A DNA stretch of 64,000 bases from Cercis canadensis. Taxonomy: Eukaryota; Streptophyta; Magnoliopsida; Fabales; Fabaceae. Below the pieces are notes generated by a model. It did no database searches, was not told the origin of the DNA, and saw nothing but the letters and a program-made list of their open reading frames with translations. Positions 1 to 10,902 of the stretch are shown piece by piece (positions within the stretch are counted from its first letter, which is position 1; every line of letters begins with the position of its first letter). The translations under genes and the position numbers were made by a program. The DNA lies in contig QAOA01005188.1 of the NCBI GenBank assembly GCA_003255065.1, positions 202,228-266,227 of the forward strand, read 5' to 3'.

Positions 1-761
1 AGTGAGTACATCGGGGGCGATCTCTATTTCGAGCTCGCTGATCACCACGGCCGCCCTTACCATCCTCTCGATGGTTCACTTGAGAGGCTAGAATAGTAGA
101 ATCAGCTGAGGTAGTCGAAACAGAGGTACCTGTAGGTGCTGAAATATGGATCAACTGCTCAAATATCGTGTCCATAGTAGGAACCCCAGGGTTGGCCAGA
201 ATTTGATTACGGACTGAATCCAATTCAGAAGGCAAACCAGCAAGTGCAAGGACCATAAAGAATTTGCCACGATGTGCCTCTTGTTGAGCGACATCAGTTG
301 AGAATGGCATCATCTCATTAAATTCCTGTTGAAGAGTCTCGATCTGCCCCAGATAAGTTTGCATATCCAGATCCTGTTTCTTAAGAGTTTTCATCTGAGA
401 GACAACATTATACAAACGATTTATATCGTTTGAGTAGAGTTTCTTGGCCTTCTGCCAAACCTCATAACAGGTACGATAAGGTCGATATTGGCCAACAAGA
501 ACCCGATCAATAGATTGCCAAAGAACTATTACAAAGATAAGCATCTGCCTGCTTCCACTTAGGTTGATCTTTTTCAGGGATGTCTTTAATTTGTTTGATT
601 AAGTGTTCCTCATGGCCCTGACCTAAAAACCACAACTCCACAGAGGCTGACCAAGTCATATAGTTGCCAGAACCAGTTAATTTCTCAGCACAGATAGTTG
701 GAGTAGAAGAAAAAGTAAGGAATGAGTGGTGACCAGAAGTTTCCTTGGCTGAAGAGGCCAT
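1..761 (-). pseudogene. Copia gag polyprotein, 5' part, frameshifted
   Basis: The start is the ATG at 761, giving MASSAKETSG. The protein shows the copia gag N-terminal motif LTGSGNYMTWSASVELWFLG at 674-615. After a frame shift near 520-535, the gag-like body continues to the window edge with a VWQKAKKLYS motif and a glycine/arginine-rich basic tail. The first bases of the window appear to enter the zinc knuckle (Arg-Cys-Thr-His), so protease and the rest of pol should lie beyond the edge. Gag packages the element RNA into cytoplasmic particles. The frameshift suggests the copy is inactive, unless it is a sequencing error. Confidence 0.75.
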
Positions 762-1205
762 TTGGATGTTACTAACCGTTAACAAAGAGGAGCAGAACTG
801 TTATGATGCTGTATAGGTCAGAAAACACCAAAGTAAGGGCAGGAACAGGTCAGAAATACGCCGGAGGACAGATCTGGAAAGTTTCACGGCGATCGGAGCA
901 GACACACGCCTCCACGCGCGGAAGAAACTGGCGGCGCGTGGGTTTCACGCGCAGAGAGTGGAGTGGCGCGTGTGGGCGCGTGCGGCGGCGGCTGACGGCG
1001 GGTTTCCGGGGAATGGCCGGTCGGGGGTGCTGAGGTTGACTGCGGGGTCAGAATTGGGATTATCGAGTCCTAGGGTGACTGGATAGAGACACAGCCACTA
1101 AACCCTAGTTTTAGAACACTGCTGGAGTATGAACACAGCAGGGAGAGGAAAAACGCAGCTGGAAAAATTCACAGGGGGAATGGGGAGGTTTTTCTCACTA
1201 AAATT
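762..1205 (-). other. GC-rich untranslated leader of copia element A
   Basis: This stretch lies between the primer binding site and the gag start codon. About 860-1030 is strikingly rich in G, C and CpG compared with the AT-rich surroundings, with many GCGCG-type runs. I see no coding similarity in it, and the short plus-strand reading frame here looks like a composition effect. By position it is the retrotransposon leader. Confidence 0.6.
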
Positions 1206-1217
1206 GCTCTGATACCA
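1206..1217 (-). other. Primer binding site of copia element A (initiator tRNA-Met)
   Basis: The minus strand reads TGGTATCAGAGC, the standard plant copia primer binding site complementary to the 3' end of initiator tRNA-Met. It directly abuts the LTR end at 1218. Confidence 0.85.
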
Positions 1218-1366
1218 TGTGAGAATAGTGGAAAAGGTTGTGAGACTAGCTTTTCACATCTATTATTTATACTAACTGTACAGCAATAACGGGCCTAATC
1301 ATAAGCTAATTACAAGCCTAAACATATGCTATAATAACTACAGTATTTACAGCTAATATTCTAACA
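1218..1366 (-). repeat. 5' LTR of copia element A
   Basis: On the minus strand this reads TGTTAGAATA at its start and ends CTATTCTCACA, so it has the TG...CA ends of an LTR. The primer binding site follows it immediately. At about 149 bp it is short, as in some plant copia lineages. The outer boundary is supported by the abrupt end of coding similarity of the host element at 1367. Confidence 0.8.
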
Positions 1367-1656
1367 GCTTTAAACCGTTCAACTGTCCCGTTGGAGCGAT
1401 ACTTTATACGATAGACCCATTTGCATCTGAGGGCTTTCTTTCCGGGTGGTAGGCGTTGCATGGTCCAAGTATGATTTCGTTTGAGAGCTTGAATCTTAGT
1501 GTGCATGGCTTCTCTCCATCGAACATATTTTACTGCTTCATGAAAGTAGACTGGTTCTTTTTCTGCAGTAATGGCTGCAAGGAAATGTCTATGTGGCAGA
1601 GAAAATCTATCACAGTTTACATAGTGTGTTATAGGATAGGGTGCATGATAACACAT
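1367..1656 (-). pseudogene. Copia reverse transcriptase, N-terminal fragment
   Basis: The minus-strand translation contains WREAMHTKIQALKRNHTW, then LPPGKKALRCKWVYRIKYRS and an ERFKA ending, the standard opening of the copia RVT_2 domain. Similarity ends abruptly at 1367, where the LTR of element A begins. The catalytic YVDD region is missing from the window. The interval 1657-2156 holds the variable linker between integrase and RT, rich in Pro, Ser and Glu, with no further domain visible and one N at 1761. Confidence 0.85.
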
Positions 1657-2156
1657 TATTTTATACTATTTGTTTCTCTTATACTTAGTCTTTTAGTGTG
1701 TGTTTCTAGTGAATTTTATGGCTTTTAGACATGTTTTGTAGATTTGGACTTGTTGGTGCTNGACATAGTCGTGCAACCGGGTAGATGGACGTTTGACTCA
1801 ACATCCTCGCCCCAATGGTTCATTTTCATCATGAGTGTTTGGGGACTGTACTACTGGAACTGGTGCTTGCGAGTCTGGTATGACAGTAGTGTTTTCTCCA
1901 TTGGCGTCTGTAGTATGGGCACCCCCCTGTCGTCATGACTCGGCTCTGTTATTGGTTCGAAGGTGTCCCGAGAAGGCTCGTGCCCATTACTTGGAAGGCC
2001 ATTAGGATTCTCCACATCAGTGTCTTCGCTAATGGAAACTGTGATGACATTGGGTTGTGGTGCAGGTTCGTCGTGTGCAAAGGGAAACTGAGTTTCAAAG
2101 AAGATGACGTCCCTTGACACAAAGAATTCATGGGTCTCAAGATCATAAACTCGCCA

Positions 2157-2971
2157 TCATTTCTGCCCATAAGGATACCCCACAAAGACACACCGACGAC
2201 TTCGACTAGCAAATTTGTCTCCTTTCATACCTTCGTTGCGTGCATAGCAGAGGGAACCAAAAATACGTAAGTGAGCATAAGAGGGCAGCTGGCCATGCAA
2301 CACTTCATAAGGAGTTTTGCCATTCAAAACGGGGCTTGGAGTGCGATTAATCAAGTACCCCGCTGTCAAGATGCACTCACCCCAGAATTCAATAGGAAAA
2401 CTTCCTTGGAAACGCAAAGCTCGTGCGACATTGAGGATGTGGCGATGCTTTCTTTCGACCCTACCATTTTGTTGTGGTGTCCATGTACAAGAGGTTTGAA
2501 AGACAATCCCATGTTCAAGAAAATAGTTTTCATACAAACAATTTATGTTCCATTATCACTTCTAACAGTTTTAACCTTTTTGTTATATTGTCTTTCCACC
2601 ATAGCAAAGAAATTTATTAGTGTCCGTGATACCTCTTTCTTATCAATTAGTAAAGAGACCCATACTGCACGTGAGCAATCATCCACAATAGTAAGAAAAT
2701 ATGAAGCACCACAAGAAAAAGGAGTTCTATATGCACCCCATAAATCACAGTGTATCAATTCAAATATATCAGAAGATTGATGAGTACTTAATAGAAATGT
2801 TTCTCTAGTTTGCTTAGCTCTTTGACATGTATCGCAAGCTTTATTTAGCAACTCACTAACTTTCCCACCACTAACACTAGAAATTAACTTAACAGTTTTC
2901 CAAGATGGATGTCCCAAGCGCTTGTGCCACAGTTCTAGTTGGTTCATTCCTTTAGTTCTATAGGCCTTCAC
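2157..2971 (-). pseudogene. Copia integrase (GAG-pre-integrase zinc finger plus rve core)
   Basis: The N-terminal HHCC-type finger is visible as LWHKRLGH, followed by a CDTCQRAKQT motif. The catalytic core follows: the first Asp in HCDLWG, the second in RSDNGT, and the Glu in the QNGRVERKHR motif. The two halves (2543-2971 and 2157-2537) are in different frames because of a small indel and a stop between the DNGT motif and the next segment. In an active element this enzyme joins the cDNA ends to host DNA in the nucleus. Here it is broken. Confidence 0.85.
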
Positions 2972-3073
2972 TCTCGGAATTTCCCGAAAAAAATAAAGTC
3001 CATCCCTTCATTCACCCGCACCAATCAGCATCTTCGAAGTGCGTTCCTGTATAACACATAAGTTAGTAGTAAA

Positions 3074-3460
3074 CTAGACAATACAATGAGATTCATCTAT
3101 CAATTGTGATATAGAGATTAAGTTGCAATTCAAACGGGGAACATAAAGCACGTTTTCAAGTTTTAAACCCCCAGCAAGCTTTATTGTTCCTTCCTTAGTG
3201 GCTGTGACATATTGTCCGTCAAGGAGTCCAACAAGGCACCCAGGCACTTCCCGTACATCACATAGTTGTTGCAAGTTTCCTGTCATATGATTGGATGCCC
3301 CGATATCGAGGATCCATGAATTGAGTTTAGTCTTACCAGCCATTCTTTCATTTTGATTGGCCTTCAATGTATTGAGCATTTCCAGCAAAGTTTGCCATTG
3401 CTCATTGCTTAATCTTGTCATGCCAGTATTTTCTCCATCGCCACCAACATTGGGTCCCAA
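3074..3460 (-). pseudogene. Copia aspartic protease region
   Basis: The segment contains WILDIGASNHMTG, the copia retropepsin active site, followed by VLYVPRLNCNLISISQL, the usual downstream block. The normal active-site triad is Asp-Ser/Thr-Gly. Here an Ile replaces the Ser/Thr (Asp-Ile-Gly), which should harm activity. An in-frame TAG ends this piece and another stop lies near 3010, before the integrase. It is continuous in frame with gag except for a TGA at 3539-3541. Confidence 0.8.
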
Positions 3461-3538
3461 GCTCTGGACAACATGAGCACGTACAACACCATTTTGTGCA
3501 CGTCCAAAGTTGGCTCCAGCGCAGTTCTGACCCCTTCC

Positions 3539-4444
3539 TCATCCACCTGTCTTGCCGTCATTTCTCGGACGTTCACCCCACCATTCTGGGTATCCAATCA
3601 GCAAGAAACAACTTGCTGGATCATGGCCAGCTTTGTTGCAGTTTGTACAGAGCAGAGATTTGTTCTTGATCTCACGCCCTTTCAACCTTGCACTTGTTTG
3701 AACAGCTAAGCCCATGACCTCCTTCCTTTCTTCTTTAGCCCGTGTGATAGTCCACATCCCTTCTTCTTGTACTAGGATGGAGTACATCTTATTTAAAGAT
3801 GGTAGAGGATCTGTAGCTAGCAAGTTGGAACGAACCGTTCCATAGAGCACATCATCCAGTCCCATCAAGAATTGATGAGCTCGTTCTTCATCTCGACGTT
3901 TTTCAAGCTTTACTGCAATATCACATTTGCAACCTCCACAAGTACAGATCGGTACTTGTTCATAGTTGGCCAAGTCATCCCACAAGACTTTCATCTTCCC
4001 ATAATAAGCCACGATAGTCAATCCACCTTGTTTGCACTCCGCCAAGTCAGATTTCAGTTGCTGAATTCGTGGCCCTTTCACAACTAAAAATCTCTCTTTG
4101 ATGTCTTCCCACAGCTCCTTGGTGTTTTCCATGTAGGACATAGTAGATCGTAATGTAGGCTCCACCGTGTTCAAGATCCATGACACTAGCATGGATTGAA
4201 CAGTCCACCAGTCTTCCATTGCAGAAGACTCTTCCTTGGGTTGCTCTATGAAACCATCAATGAAGCTCCACTTTCTCCTTGCTCTCAATGATGTGCGCAT
4301 AGCTCTAACCCATTTGTCATAGTTCTCACCCCACAGCTGCACCTGTATGATCACGCTCCCAGGATTGTCATTGGAGTTCAAGTCAAAGGGTGATGGGTTT
4401 TTCTTACTAGCATCAACCTTTGATTGTTCAGAATTTGCTGCCAT
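3539..4444 (-). pseudogene. Copia gag with CCHC zinc knuckle
   Basis: I place the start at the ATG at 4444 (MAANSEQSK); an upstream in-frame TTG would add four residues. The N-terminal part has the copia gag motif QVQLWGENYDKWVRAMRTSL. The middle is the UBN2-type gag body. The C-terminus has a zinc knuckle CTNCNKAGHDPASC (CX2CX4HX4C). The frame ends at a TGA that looks like a mutated Arg codon within a Gly/Arg-rich stretch, since the following sequence is still gag/pol-like in the same frame. Confidence 0.85.
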
Positions 4445-4494
4445 AGTATCTACCAAGTATGGTCTGGTATGGAGTTTTTACTTGGTGATGTATG

Positions 4495-4506
4495 GCTCTG
4501 ATACCA
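4495..4506 (-). other. Primer binding site of copia element B (initiator tRNA-Met)
   Basis: The minus strand reads TGGTATCAGAGC directly next to the LTR end at 4507, and the gag ATG lies about 50 bases downstream. It is the same primer type as in element A. Confidence 0.85.
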
Positions 4507-4781
4507 TGTAAAATAGTACTTATGTCTTGTCTCTTTATTCCTCAAAAACCATTGTTTATATACAAAAGTAGGAACCTATAATCACTCCTATACATGTGCC
4601 TATCAATCTATCAATATTATATTATGGCTACAATCACTCCTATATGTGTGTCTATCAATATTATATTGCAGCTATCAAAGGGACAGCTACCAAGGGTCAA
4701 CGATTTGCCTGATATGTTTATTAATGTTGATGCCTATTATTTTGCATGGCTCAGCTATTATATTGCATGGCAATAACTACA
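4507..4781 (-). repeat. Probable 5' LTR of copia element B
   Basis: The inner edge is fixed by the primer binding site: the plus strand reads TGTAAAATAG, so the LTR ends CA on the minus strand. The outer edge at 4781 is a best guess, where TGTAGTTATT on the minus strand gives a matching TG start. The partner LTR is outside the window, so this cannot be checked here. A short internal repeat with an AATCACTCCTATA core occurs twice, at about 4579 and 4632. Confidence 0.5.
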
Positions 4782-5869
4782 CCGAATATGGCTTAATAGA
4801 CTCAGTTGTTTGCTGTTTTAATTCAAATAAAGGTTGTTGAAGCTGTGGTTTTGTAGTTGAACCATGATTATGGAATTGTGGTCATGGTTCATCAAAAATC
4901 ATGTCTTCTTTCTTTAATTTTCGGGTCTGTTAGTCAGCACTGGAAGTACTCGGTTCTTTTTCTCTAAGCGGAGCTACAAAGTTTCAATTTAAGTATTTTT
5001 TTATTTCATTAGAACTGTAAGATACATGTCATTGTTGGGTATAATTTTCATATTTTTTCATTGTCTCCCTTGCTCCCAGTTCAAATTCAAAGTTAGCTGT
5101 TTTTCTGCTTCATCAGACCTATTGATTTTTCTCTGACATCAGTCAATGTTTTTTTTACAACCTGATCTACAAGACTCCATTTGGCATGATTTTCATTTCG
5201 TTAGAATCATGAAACATGTATCTTTCTTGTGTAAAAATATCAAAGAAAAAATCCCTCTCTCCTGTTCCCCATGTTTATTTAAATTTCGTCACTATTTTCT
5301 GCACTGTCACATTTTGGACATTTATCACTTGTTTGCTTCTACCTTGAGCTAGTGACGTCCAAATTGCATGCTGTCAAATGCACTCGAATCATAGCAGCCA
5401 TAGTTTTGCTTTTATATAAACCTTTTTCATGAATTCGATGACACTCATTTCTAGAATTTGATATGAAATTGCATCATGTTTGGGTTTATTTTGGTTTCTC
5501 ATATCTCTCTCTTGTCTAATTTTCCAAATATGGTTTCCTTGCTATTTATGTAAGTGAATAGGACATGTATATTCTTCTCTTGTAAAAGATTTGAATTGTT
5601 GATTATTTGTTTTGATTTCCATGAATATATTTGGTTAACCCGTGTTTTCCTTTGAGTATTTCTCTTCACATGTTTGATTTGTGGTTGGAGACTTTGACAG
5701 GTGAAAGAATGAGAGATAAAGAAATTTATCAAAGCGTTTGTTTGATTTTATATTTTTTTCCCCATTTGAATTTTGAACATTGTACGTCCCTCTCATGAAT
5801 AGTATTATAATTTGTAAAGTCATACATTTGCATAACATTTAGGGATTATGGTTAGGGTTTACAAAAATC
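4782..5869. other. Gene-free AT-rich stretch
   Basis: I see no coding similarity, RNA gene or clear repeat structure here. The reading frames are short and of low-complexity composition. It lies between copia element B and gypsy LTR remnants. Confidence 0.5.
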
Positions 5870-6365
5870 CATAGGCCCCTTTGTCTATCATGGAACGATA
5901 AAACTAACTTAGTCCTATATGGGATGGGTCTCTTTTATCTGATCTAGACAAAGATAAGTGTCACCCCGACGGGCACAGTATGTGACGAACGGGTGGAAGA
6001 ATTTTGAACCCTTTAGAAGTCATGCATGTCATATTTATTTTCTGTCTTTGATTAGTGAATGTAACTTTCTTTTTTGAAGAATAAATAAAATACATTTTTG
6101 GCCATAGATTGTCTTATTCTTTGCATAGCTAATTTAGGGTAACCGTCTCTAGACGAATTCTGTGGGGTGCCTAACACCTTCCCCACGCATACAAAGACTC
6201 CCGAACCAATCTTTGGTATGCAGATCTTTAAAAATAATAAAATAAGAAGGGTTTCCAATTCTACCATATTTTCTTAAACAATTGGTGGTGACTCCTATTT
6301 TTCTTAAATTCGGTCGACCATTCGCGTCGCGGTTACCCCTCGAGTACGTTGTGACAATAGGTGAG
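5870..6365 (+). repeat. Remnant of a Ty3-gypsy (Tat/Ogre-like) LTR end
   Basis: The segment has a run of features I associate with the 3' end of Tat/Ogre-type LTRs, in order: GGGGTGCCTAACACCTTCCC, then ACTCCCGAACC, then GGTGGTGACTCC (a decayed form of the usual GGTGGCGACTCC), then CGCGTCGCGG and a GTGACAATAGG ending. No gag or pol similarity follows, so it is a decayed or solo LTR piece. The boundaries are approximate and the lineage assignment is from memory of family features. Confidence 0.5.
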
Positions 6366-7439
6366 AGCATTAAATTCTAAATGTGGAGCCATAACAAAGA
6401 CTTCTAGGTTTATGCCTAAAGGCCATTTAATGCTAAGCAAAAGAGATAAAGTAGTGGCTCAGGCTACTACTTAAGGCTTCTGATGCTTTATCCAAGGCAT
6501 TATATATAATGCTGAAGGATTTTGGAGGTTTGAGGGTGGCATAGATGGCTCTCTTAACTTAAGGCTATTTTTTCTAATATCCTAGGAATGTGGTACAAGG
6601 TTTAGCTTCCTAGGGAACACATTTTGGTATAAAATAGGTTTGAAGCTTGAATATGAAGATAAGAAAAAAGGCAATAGGGTAAAAAGTATAAAATCAATAG
6701 GTGTATTGTCACATCAACTGAGAAAGGATTCTGACTTTCTCTCTCTTGTGGATCCCGCACCTCTTATAAGACTTTCTTACAAAGGGGCCTTTGGAGATGT
6801 CCTTTAAAACCTCTTCTTACTTGGGCTTTCCCTCAGCCCAAATTCAACTAAGCTTATATATTAGAAATAGTTCCAATTATAGGGGTTATGACTTCTTTGG
6901 GAGCCTTAGTTTTATGAGGTCTCTTGCCTCGAAGTGTAGCCAAGAGGTGTCCAAATCTTGACTACTAGCTATAGCTACCTTTAGGGAGTGAAAACTGTAG
7001 CTGGAGGAGCGGGCCATGGGCCTTTCTACCTGGGGGGACACTCTAGAGGGCATTCTAGGTAACCCAGATTTATCAGTTATAGGAAGCACCTGGTAGAGAC
7101 AGCCTTAGGAGTCTCTCAGTATAAGTGGTTTCTCTTGTTGGGATTGCACTTGTGCCACTCTTGGCTCTAGCTGGGCTAACTCTTATTTGTTTGTCCAAGT
7201 AGGTCTTTTGGCCTTTTAGGACATATGGGCTCTGTTGGACCACTTAATTGGGCCTTGCTCAAAATCTTGTATTTATAGTTTTCTCTGATGTTTCTCGTAT
7301 TTTTCTATCTTAGGTTGTTTCTTTTGTGGTATTTTCAATTTATCTTGTTTTGTTTTGAGTTATGATTATTATTGAAAACCTAAGGCCGATGATATGAATT
7401 GGTTTTAACTACTTATAGCTCTTGGAAAATGATGAATGT
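6366..7439. other. Gene-free stretch, probably old gypsy noncoding DNA
   Basis: I find no gene. Its moderate GC content and position between two gypsy remnants suggest untranslated retrotransposon sequence, but I cannot place any specific motif. Confidence 0.35.
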
Positions 7440-7874
7440 TGTGTTTGTGTGTGTGCTTAACTCTTGTGTCAATTTTCACTTAGCTTGCAATTCTTTGACA
7501 CTCTAAGCACATAGCCTTGAGCACTTAAGTTTTTTGCTTGCTTAGAGAAAGTTTATGCAAACTTAGTACCTCTTATGGTCTCATAGAATTCTAAAACTTA
7601 TTTGGTTGTCATTTGAGGTGGAATCCTAGGCTACACAACATCGGGGACATGATTTAGGCCTTTTTTGGACCATTTGAGCCTTTCAAGCCAACCCGTGAAT
7701 AAAGTGTTATCTTTAGCATACCCCGTTGAGCCTATTTAGCCTTTTTTCTTTGTCACCCATAATTTATTCCAGTCTTTAAATACCTTTCCTAACTTCTACC
7801 CTTCACTCATAGCATATTTTCATTCTAGGAAAAATATTTAGAGCTGTAGAAACATTTAAGAGGATGTGTGGAGT
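7440..7874 (+). repeat. Probable 3' noncoding region of an Athila/Tat-like Ty3-gypsy element
   Basis: It contains an ACATCGGGGACATGATTTAG segment resembling the conserved noncoding block upstream of the polypurine tract in these elements, then a GAGCCTTTCAAGCC stretch. It leads directly into an LTR-like start at about 7875 (TGATAAGTTGG). No coding domains remain. Confidence 0.4.
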
Positions 7875-9260
7875 TTAGTGATAAGTTGGTTTTATACCAC
7901 TTATCTTGTATTTATCTACCTTATTAATTGTTTGTTCTAGGGTATTTTGAGTTTGATTCTTATGAATTAATGTTTTTTTTTTATAGGTTTTTACATTAGA
8001 AGTCTTTGGAAGTTACTTTGGTATTTTTCGGTGTCAAAAAGAACAAGTTTTGGCAAATTTGGGATGAAAGCAACAACTTGGGCGCAGCAGCCCTCACTCT
8101 AAGCGCCATAGCCCCCTATTTGCGAAGAAAACCAAAGATCAGACAGAAGCTAAGGCGCTGCAGATCTGGGCACCGCAGCCCCTTCCAGATAGAAACTCGG
8201 AGGTCGCAGCCCCTTCTAGACAGAAACTAGAAGGCTGCAGCCCCCTATCAGGAGGCCGTAACACCCTCTAGGCAAAGAACCAGGGTGCCGCATCGCCCAA
8301 ACCCAAGGCTGCAGCCCCCGGCGGTCAACTTGGGATTTGACTTCTGAACTTCCTAATTTCACTATGACTCTTACTTTATTTTAATTCATTTTCTTCCTAA
8401 ACTTCTTAAGACCTATAAATAGGACTCTTTAATTCTAAATTAGGGTTCTACACTTTTTAGAGAAGAGGCAAGAGGAGAAGAGGATTTAAGCTTGAAGATC
8501 GATATTTTCGACATCGAATCGTCACATCCAATAGTTTATTTCTTCATCTGTCTCTTGTAACTGATGGCTAATCTGTGTGTGAAGTTATTTTTTGCATTCA
8601 TTATGAACTAATTCCACCATCTAGGGTGGAGATGTAGCCTAGCTTAGAACGGATTGTAATTTCTAATGAATTAATCAAAAGACCGTCTATTCAATTGACT
8701 TCTTAATCTTCATACTTACTGCTTCTATGTGATTGGCCATCAATTTAGATGATTTGGTAATTACAATGATACTGGAAAGTTAGTTGTAATTGAAGACCAT
8801 AGGGATTAAGAACATAAATTATATAAGGGATAGGAATATACCTTTATGGTTTATGTAACCATTGAAAAGAACTATAGAACGAATCGAATTCCTAAATTAT
8901 TCGTAATTCACACAGGAATATAGTGGGTTTATAGTTTGAGAATATATTTGTTTGGCTAGCAATTAGGGAGATCGTTGTTGATTAGTGAATTAGGAATAAA
9001 GATCCGGACTAGCTGCGGTGAAATCGACATCCTAGATACTTTCTCGCCATGTCCTTATTCCTTTTACAGTAATTACTCTTTATTTACAATTTTGCATTTA
9101 ATTATCATCAAAATTCACCTATCAATCGTCTAGATAAAATTAGAATACGCATAATTTTGGTACTTAGTAGCTACAGTCTCAGTGGGACGATACTTTATCT
9201 CACTTCTTTATTACTTGATTACGACACATACACTTGTGTTCACTTTTCACGTAACATTTA
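7875..9260 (+). repeat. Probable LTR of an Athila/Tat-like Ty3-gypsy element
   Basis: The start TGATAAGTTGG and the closing block (TACTTAGTAGCTAC, then GTGGGACGATACTTTATC, then a CACTTGTGTTCAC segment) are features of long LTRs of plant Athila/Tat-lineage elements, whose LTRs are typically over 1 kb. About 8085-8330 is a GC-rich patch with repeated GCAGCCCC-like units. A TATA-like CTATAAATAGGACTC sits at 8412-8426. No target duplication was established, so the exact ends are estimates. Confidence 0.5.
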
Positions 9261-9308
9261 GAAAAGTGGTTTGCACTCTATTTTGTCTAGAAAAAAAAAA
9301 AGAGTGTT

Positions 9309-9430
9309 ACACCCATTGTTCATTAAAGAACCAATAAGATTTGGGGAGTAGTTACTCAACAAAAAAAANACACCCATTGTTCATTAAAGAAGCAATAAGA
9401 TTTGGGGAGTAGTTACTCAACAAAAAAAAA
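9309..9430. repeat. 60-bp direct duplication joined by a single N
   Basis: Positions 9309-9368 and 9370-9430 are nearly identical (one base differs, ACCAAT versus AGCAAT) and are separated by one N at 9369. Both end in a poly-A run. This looks like an uncollapsed contig overlap. The repeated unit includes GATTTGGGGAGTAGTTACTC, similar to the polypurine-tract region of Athila/Tat elements. Confidence 0.8.
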
Positions 9431-10000
9431 AAGAGTAAATTAAGGTGGATGACAATTTGAAAGTCGAAAATAAGTTTTGGGGTATTTTTTTGAGAAGTTG
9501 GTGCTCTTGAGAAATGTTCTAGAATGACTGTGTGTTATGTGTGATCTTAGCCAAATTGCTATCCTATACCCTATCTTAACCCTAGCCATATGTTGCAAGT
9601 TTATAAAAAGTCCTAATGATCATTCATGTTGTGATTAGTCTACATTAGTGGAGAGTGACATGAAATGCAAGCCTATGGAATTCAAAATTTCCTCATTTAG
9701 AGATCAATCTTTATGTATTTGTTTGTATAAACTGATCTGAGTTGTGAATAGTTAGGTGTAAAGGGCTATACACACACATTCAAAGAATTTAAAGTGAGGT
9801 GAAATTTGCACTTGAGTTGAAATTCTACATGTTCATGAGGTTTTGAGTTTTCCTCGAGTTATGATTATATGAGATCTTTGAGGCCTGTTTACTTAGTAAA
9901 ACTGGATTATCACTCAGTTGTTTTGGTTCTTATTTGGTGTCTTAGCTCTCTTTCTTTCTTTTGCTCGAGGACTAGCAAAATATTATATTCTTTTACTCAA
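9431..10000 (+). repeat. Second Athila/Tat-like gypsy 3' noncoding fragment
   Basis: At 9961-9980 it carries TTGCTCGAGGACTAGCAAAA, a motif recurrent just upstream of the polypurine tract in plant Athila/Tat-lineage elements. The upstream stretch is noncoding. A matching 3' LTR does not follow, so this is a truncated piece separate from the one at 7440-9260. Confidence 0.45.
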
Positions 10001-10902
10001 GTTGATTATTTTGTACATTTTATTGATAAATATTTGACAAATGATGTTAATGGTCAATGTAAATGTCGAACTATCATTCTACATACAATATCGACTTCTG
10101 AGTCCTCCCAAAAGCTCTTTCTAACTTTTCTATTTTCTTGCCTCCACATCTTATTAATAAAAGAAAAAAGAAGATTTCTATGATCTCTTCTTTTTGGTGT
10201 AAGGATATTTTCTTTTTGATTCTACCATTGGATATTGTTTTGAAGGTACTTCATTTGATAAGTAAATGGATTTTGTAAAAAATCAATTTTAATTTATTTC
10301 TATATTATTAACAGATTCTGCGATGACATTTCCATAAAAACAAATCGAAAACTTCATTTATTTCTCTATACCTCCATCCTAGTAAATCTGAATAAAAGAT
10401 GATTTTACAGTCAAATGATGCTAGAGGATACTAGAATTTGGTATAAAGAAAACCACACACACAAAAGCCAACGTCAAACAAAGAGCAAAAGCTCATAATC
10501 CAAAACAACCAACAAAATGTAAGTCTAAACAATCAACCAAATGTTCCAGATCTAACAAAGGTCAAATTCTGCTCATCCAAAATAAATATAAACGATAAAA
10601 TAGAGAATTGGGTTTTGAAAAATAATAGAAGTTGGATAGAAAATTGCCTTTATCTATTTGCATAAATGTATAAATTTTCAATCCAATTTTATGGATTTTA
10701 TTTCGTATACCAAAGGTCATATTAAAATATTAATTTAACAATGACCTATGTGTCTAGTGATATCTTCTCTAGTCATAGAGATTAGAGTGTTTGATATCAT
10801 AATTTCTATTCATGCAATGTCTTTTTCAGCATATTGTGTTTTTATGTAACCAAAAGAAATATTGATAGAGTTTATAAATTTGGTTGAGAGAATTAGTTTA
10901 AA
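10001..10902. other. Gene-free AT-rich stretch
   Basis: No gene, RNA or structured repeat was recognised here. The longest reading frame (9869-10183) has no family resemblance and overlaps retrotransposon noncoding sequence. Confidence 0.5.

Larger units (their letters stand above)
1..1366 (-). mobile_element. Ty1-copia retrotransposon A (5' part, runs off the window)
   Basis: On the minus strand, in order: a 149-bp 5' LTR, a primer binding site matching initiator tRNA-Met, a GC-rich leader, and a copia gag region that continues past the window start. The LTR begins exactly where the reverse transcriptase reading frame of element B stops making sense, just after an Arg-Phe-Lys-Ala motif. A is therefore nested in B and is the younger insertion. 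The other LTR and the target duplication lie outside the window. The element is not fully intact, since gag carries a frameshift. Confidence 0.85.
1367..4781 (-). mobile_element. Ty1-copia retrotransposon B (5' LTR to start of reverse transcriptase)
   Basis: Minus-strand order is LTR, tRNA-Met primer binding site, gag, protease, integrase, linker, reverse transcriptase. Protease-integrase-RT is the copia order. The RT is cut off after its first ~70 residues by element A, so the rest of RT, RNase H and the 3' LTR should lie beyond the window start. The single copia reading frame is broken by several in-frame stops (near 3541, 3074 and about 3010) and by a frameshift between 2543 and 2537. This is an old, dead copy. 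Confidence 0.9.

Noticed and set aside
803..1033. 76-codon plus-strand frame in the GC-rich zone
   Set aside because: It lies in the antisense of the copia A leader and is open only because GC-rich DNA has few stop codons; no family resemblance.
6886..7089. 67-codon minus-strand frame
   Set aside because: No family resemblance, and it lies between gypsy remnants in sequence that looks untranslated.
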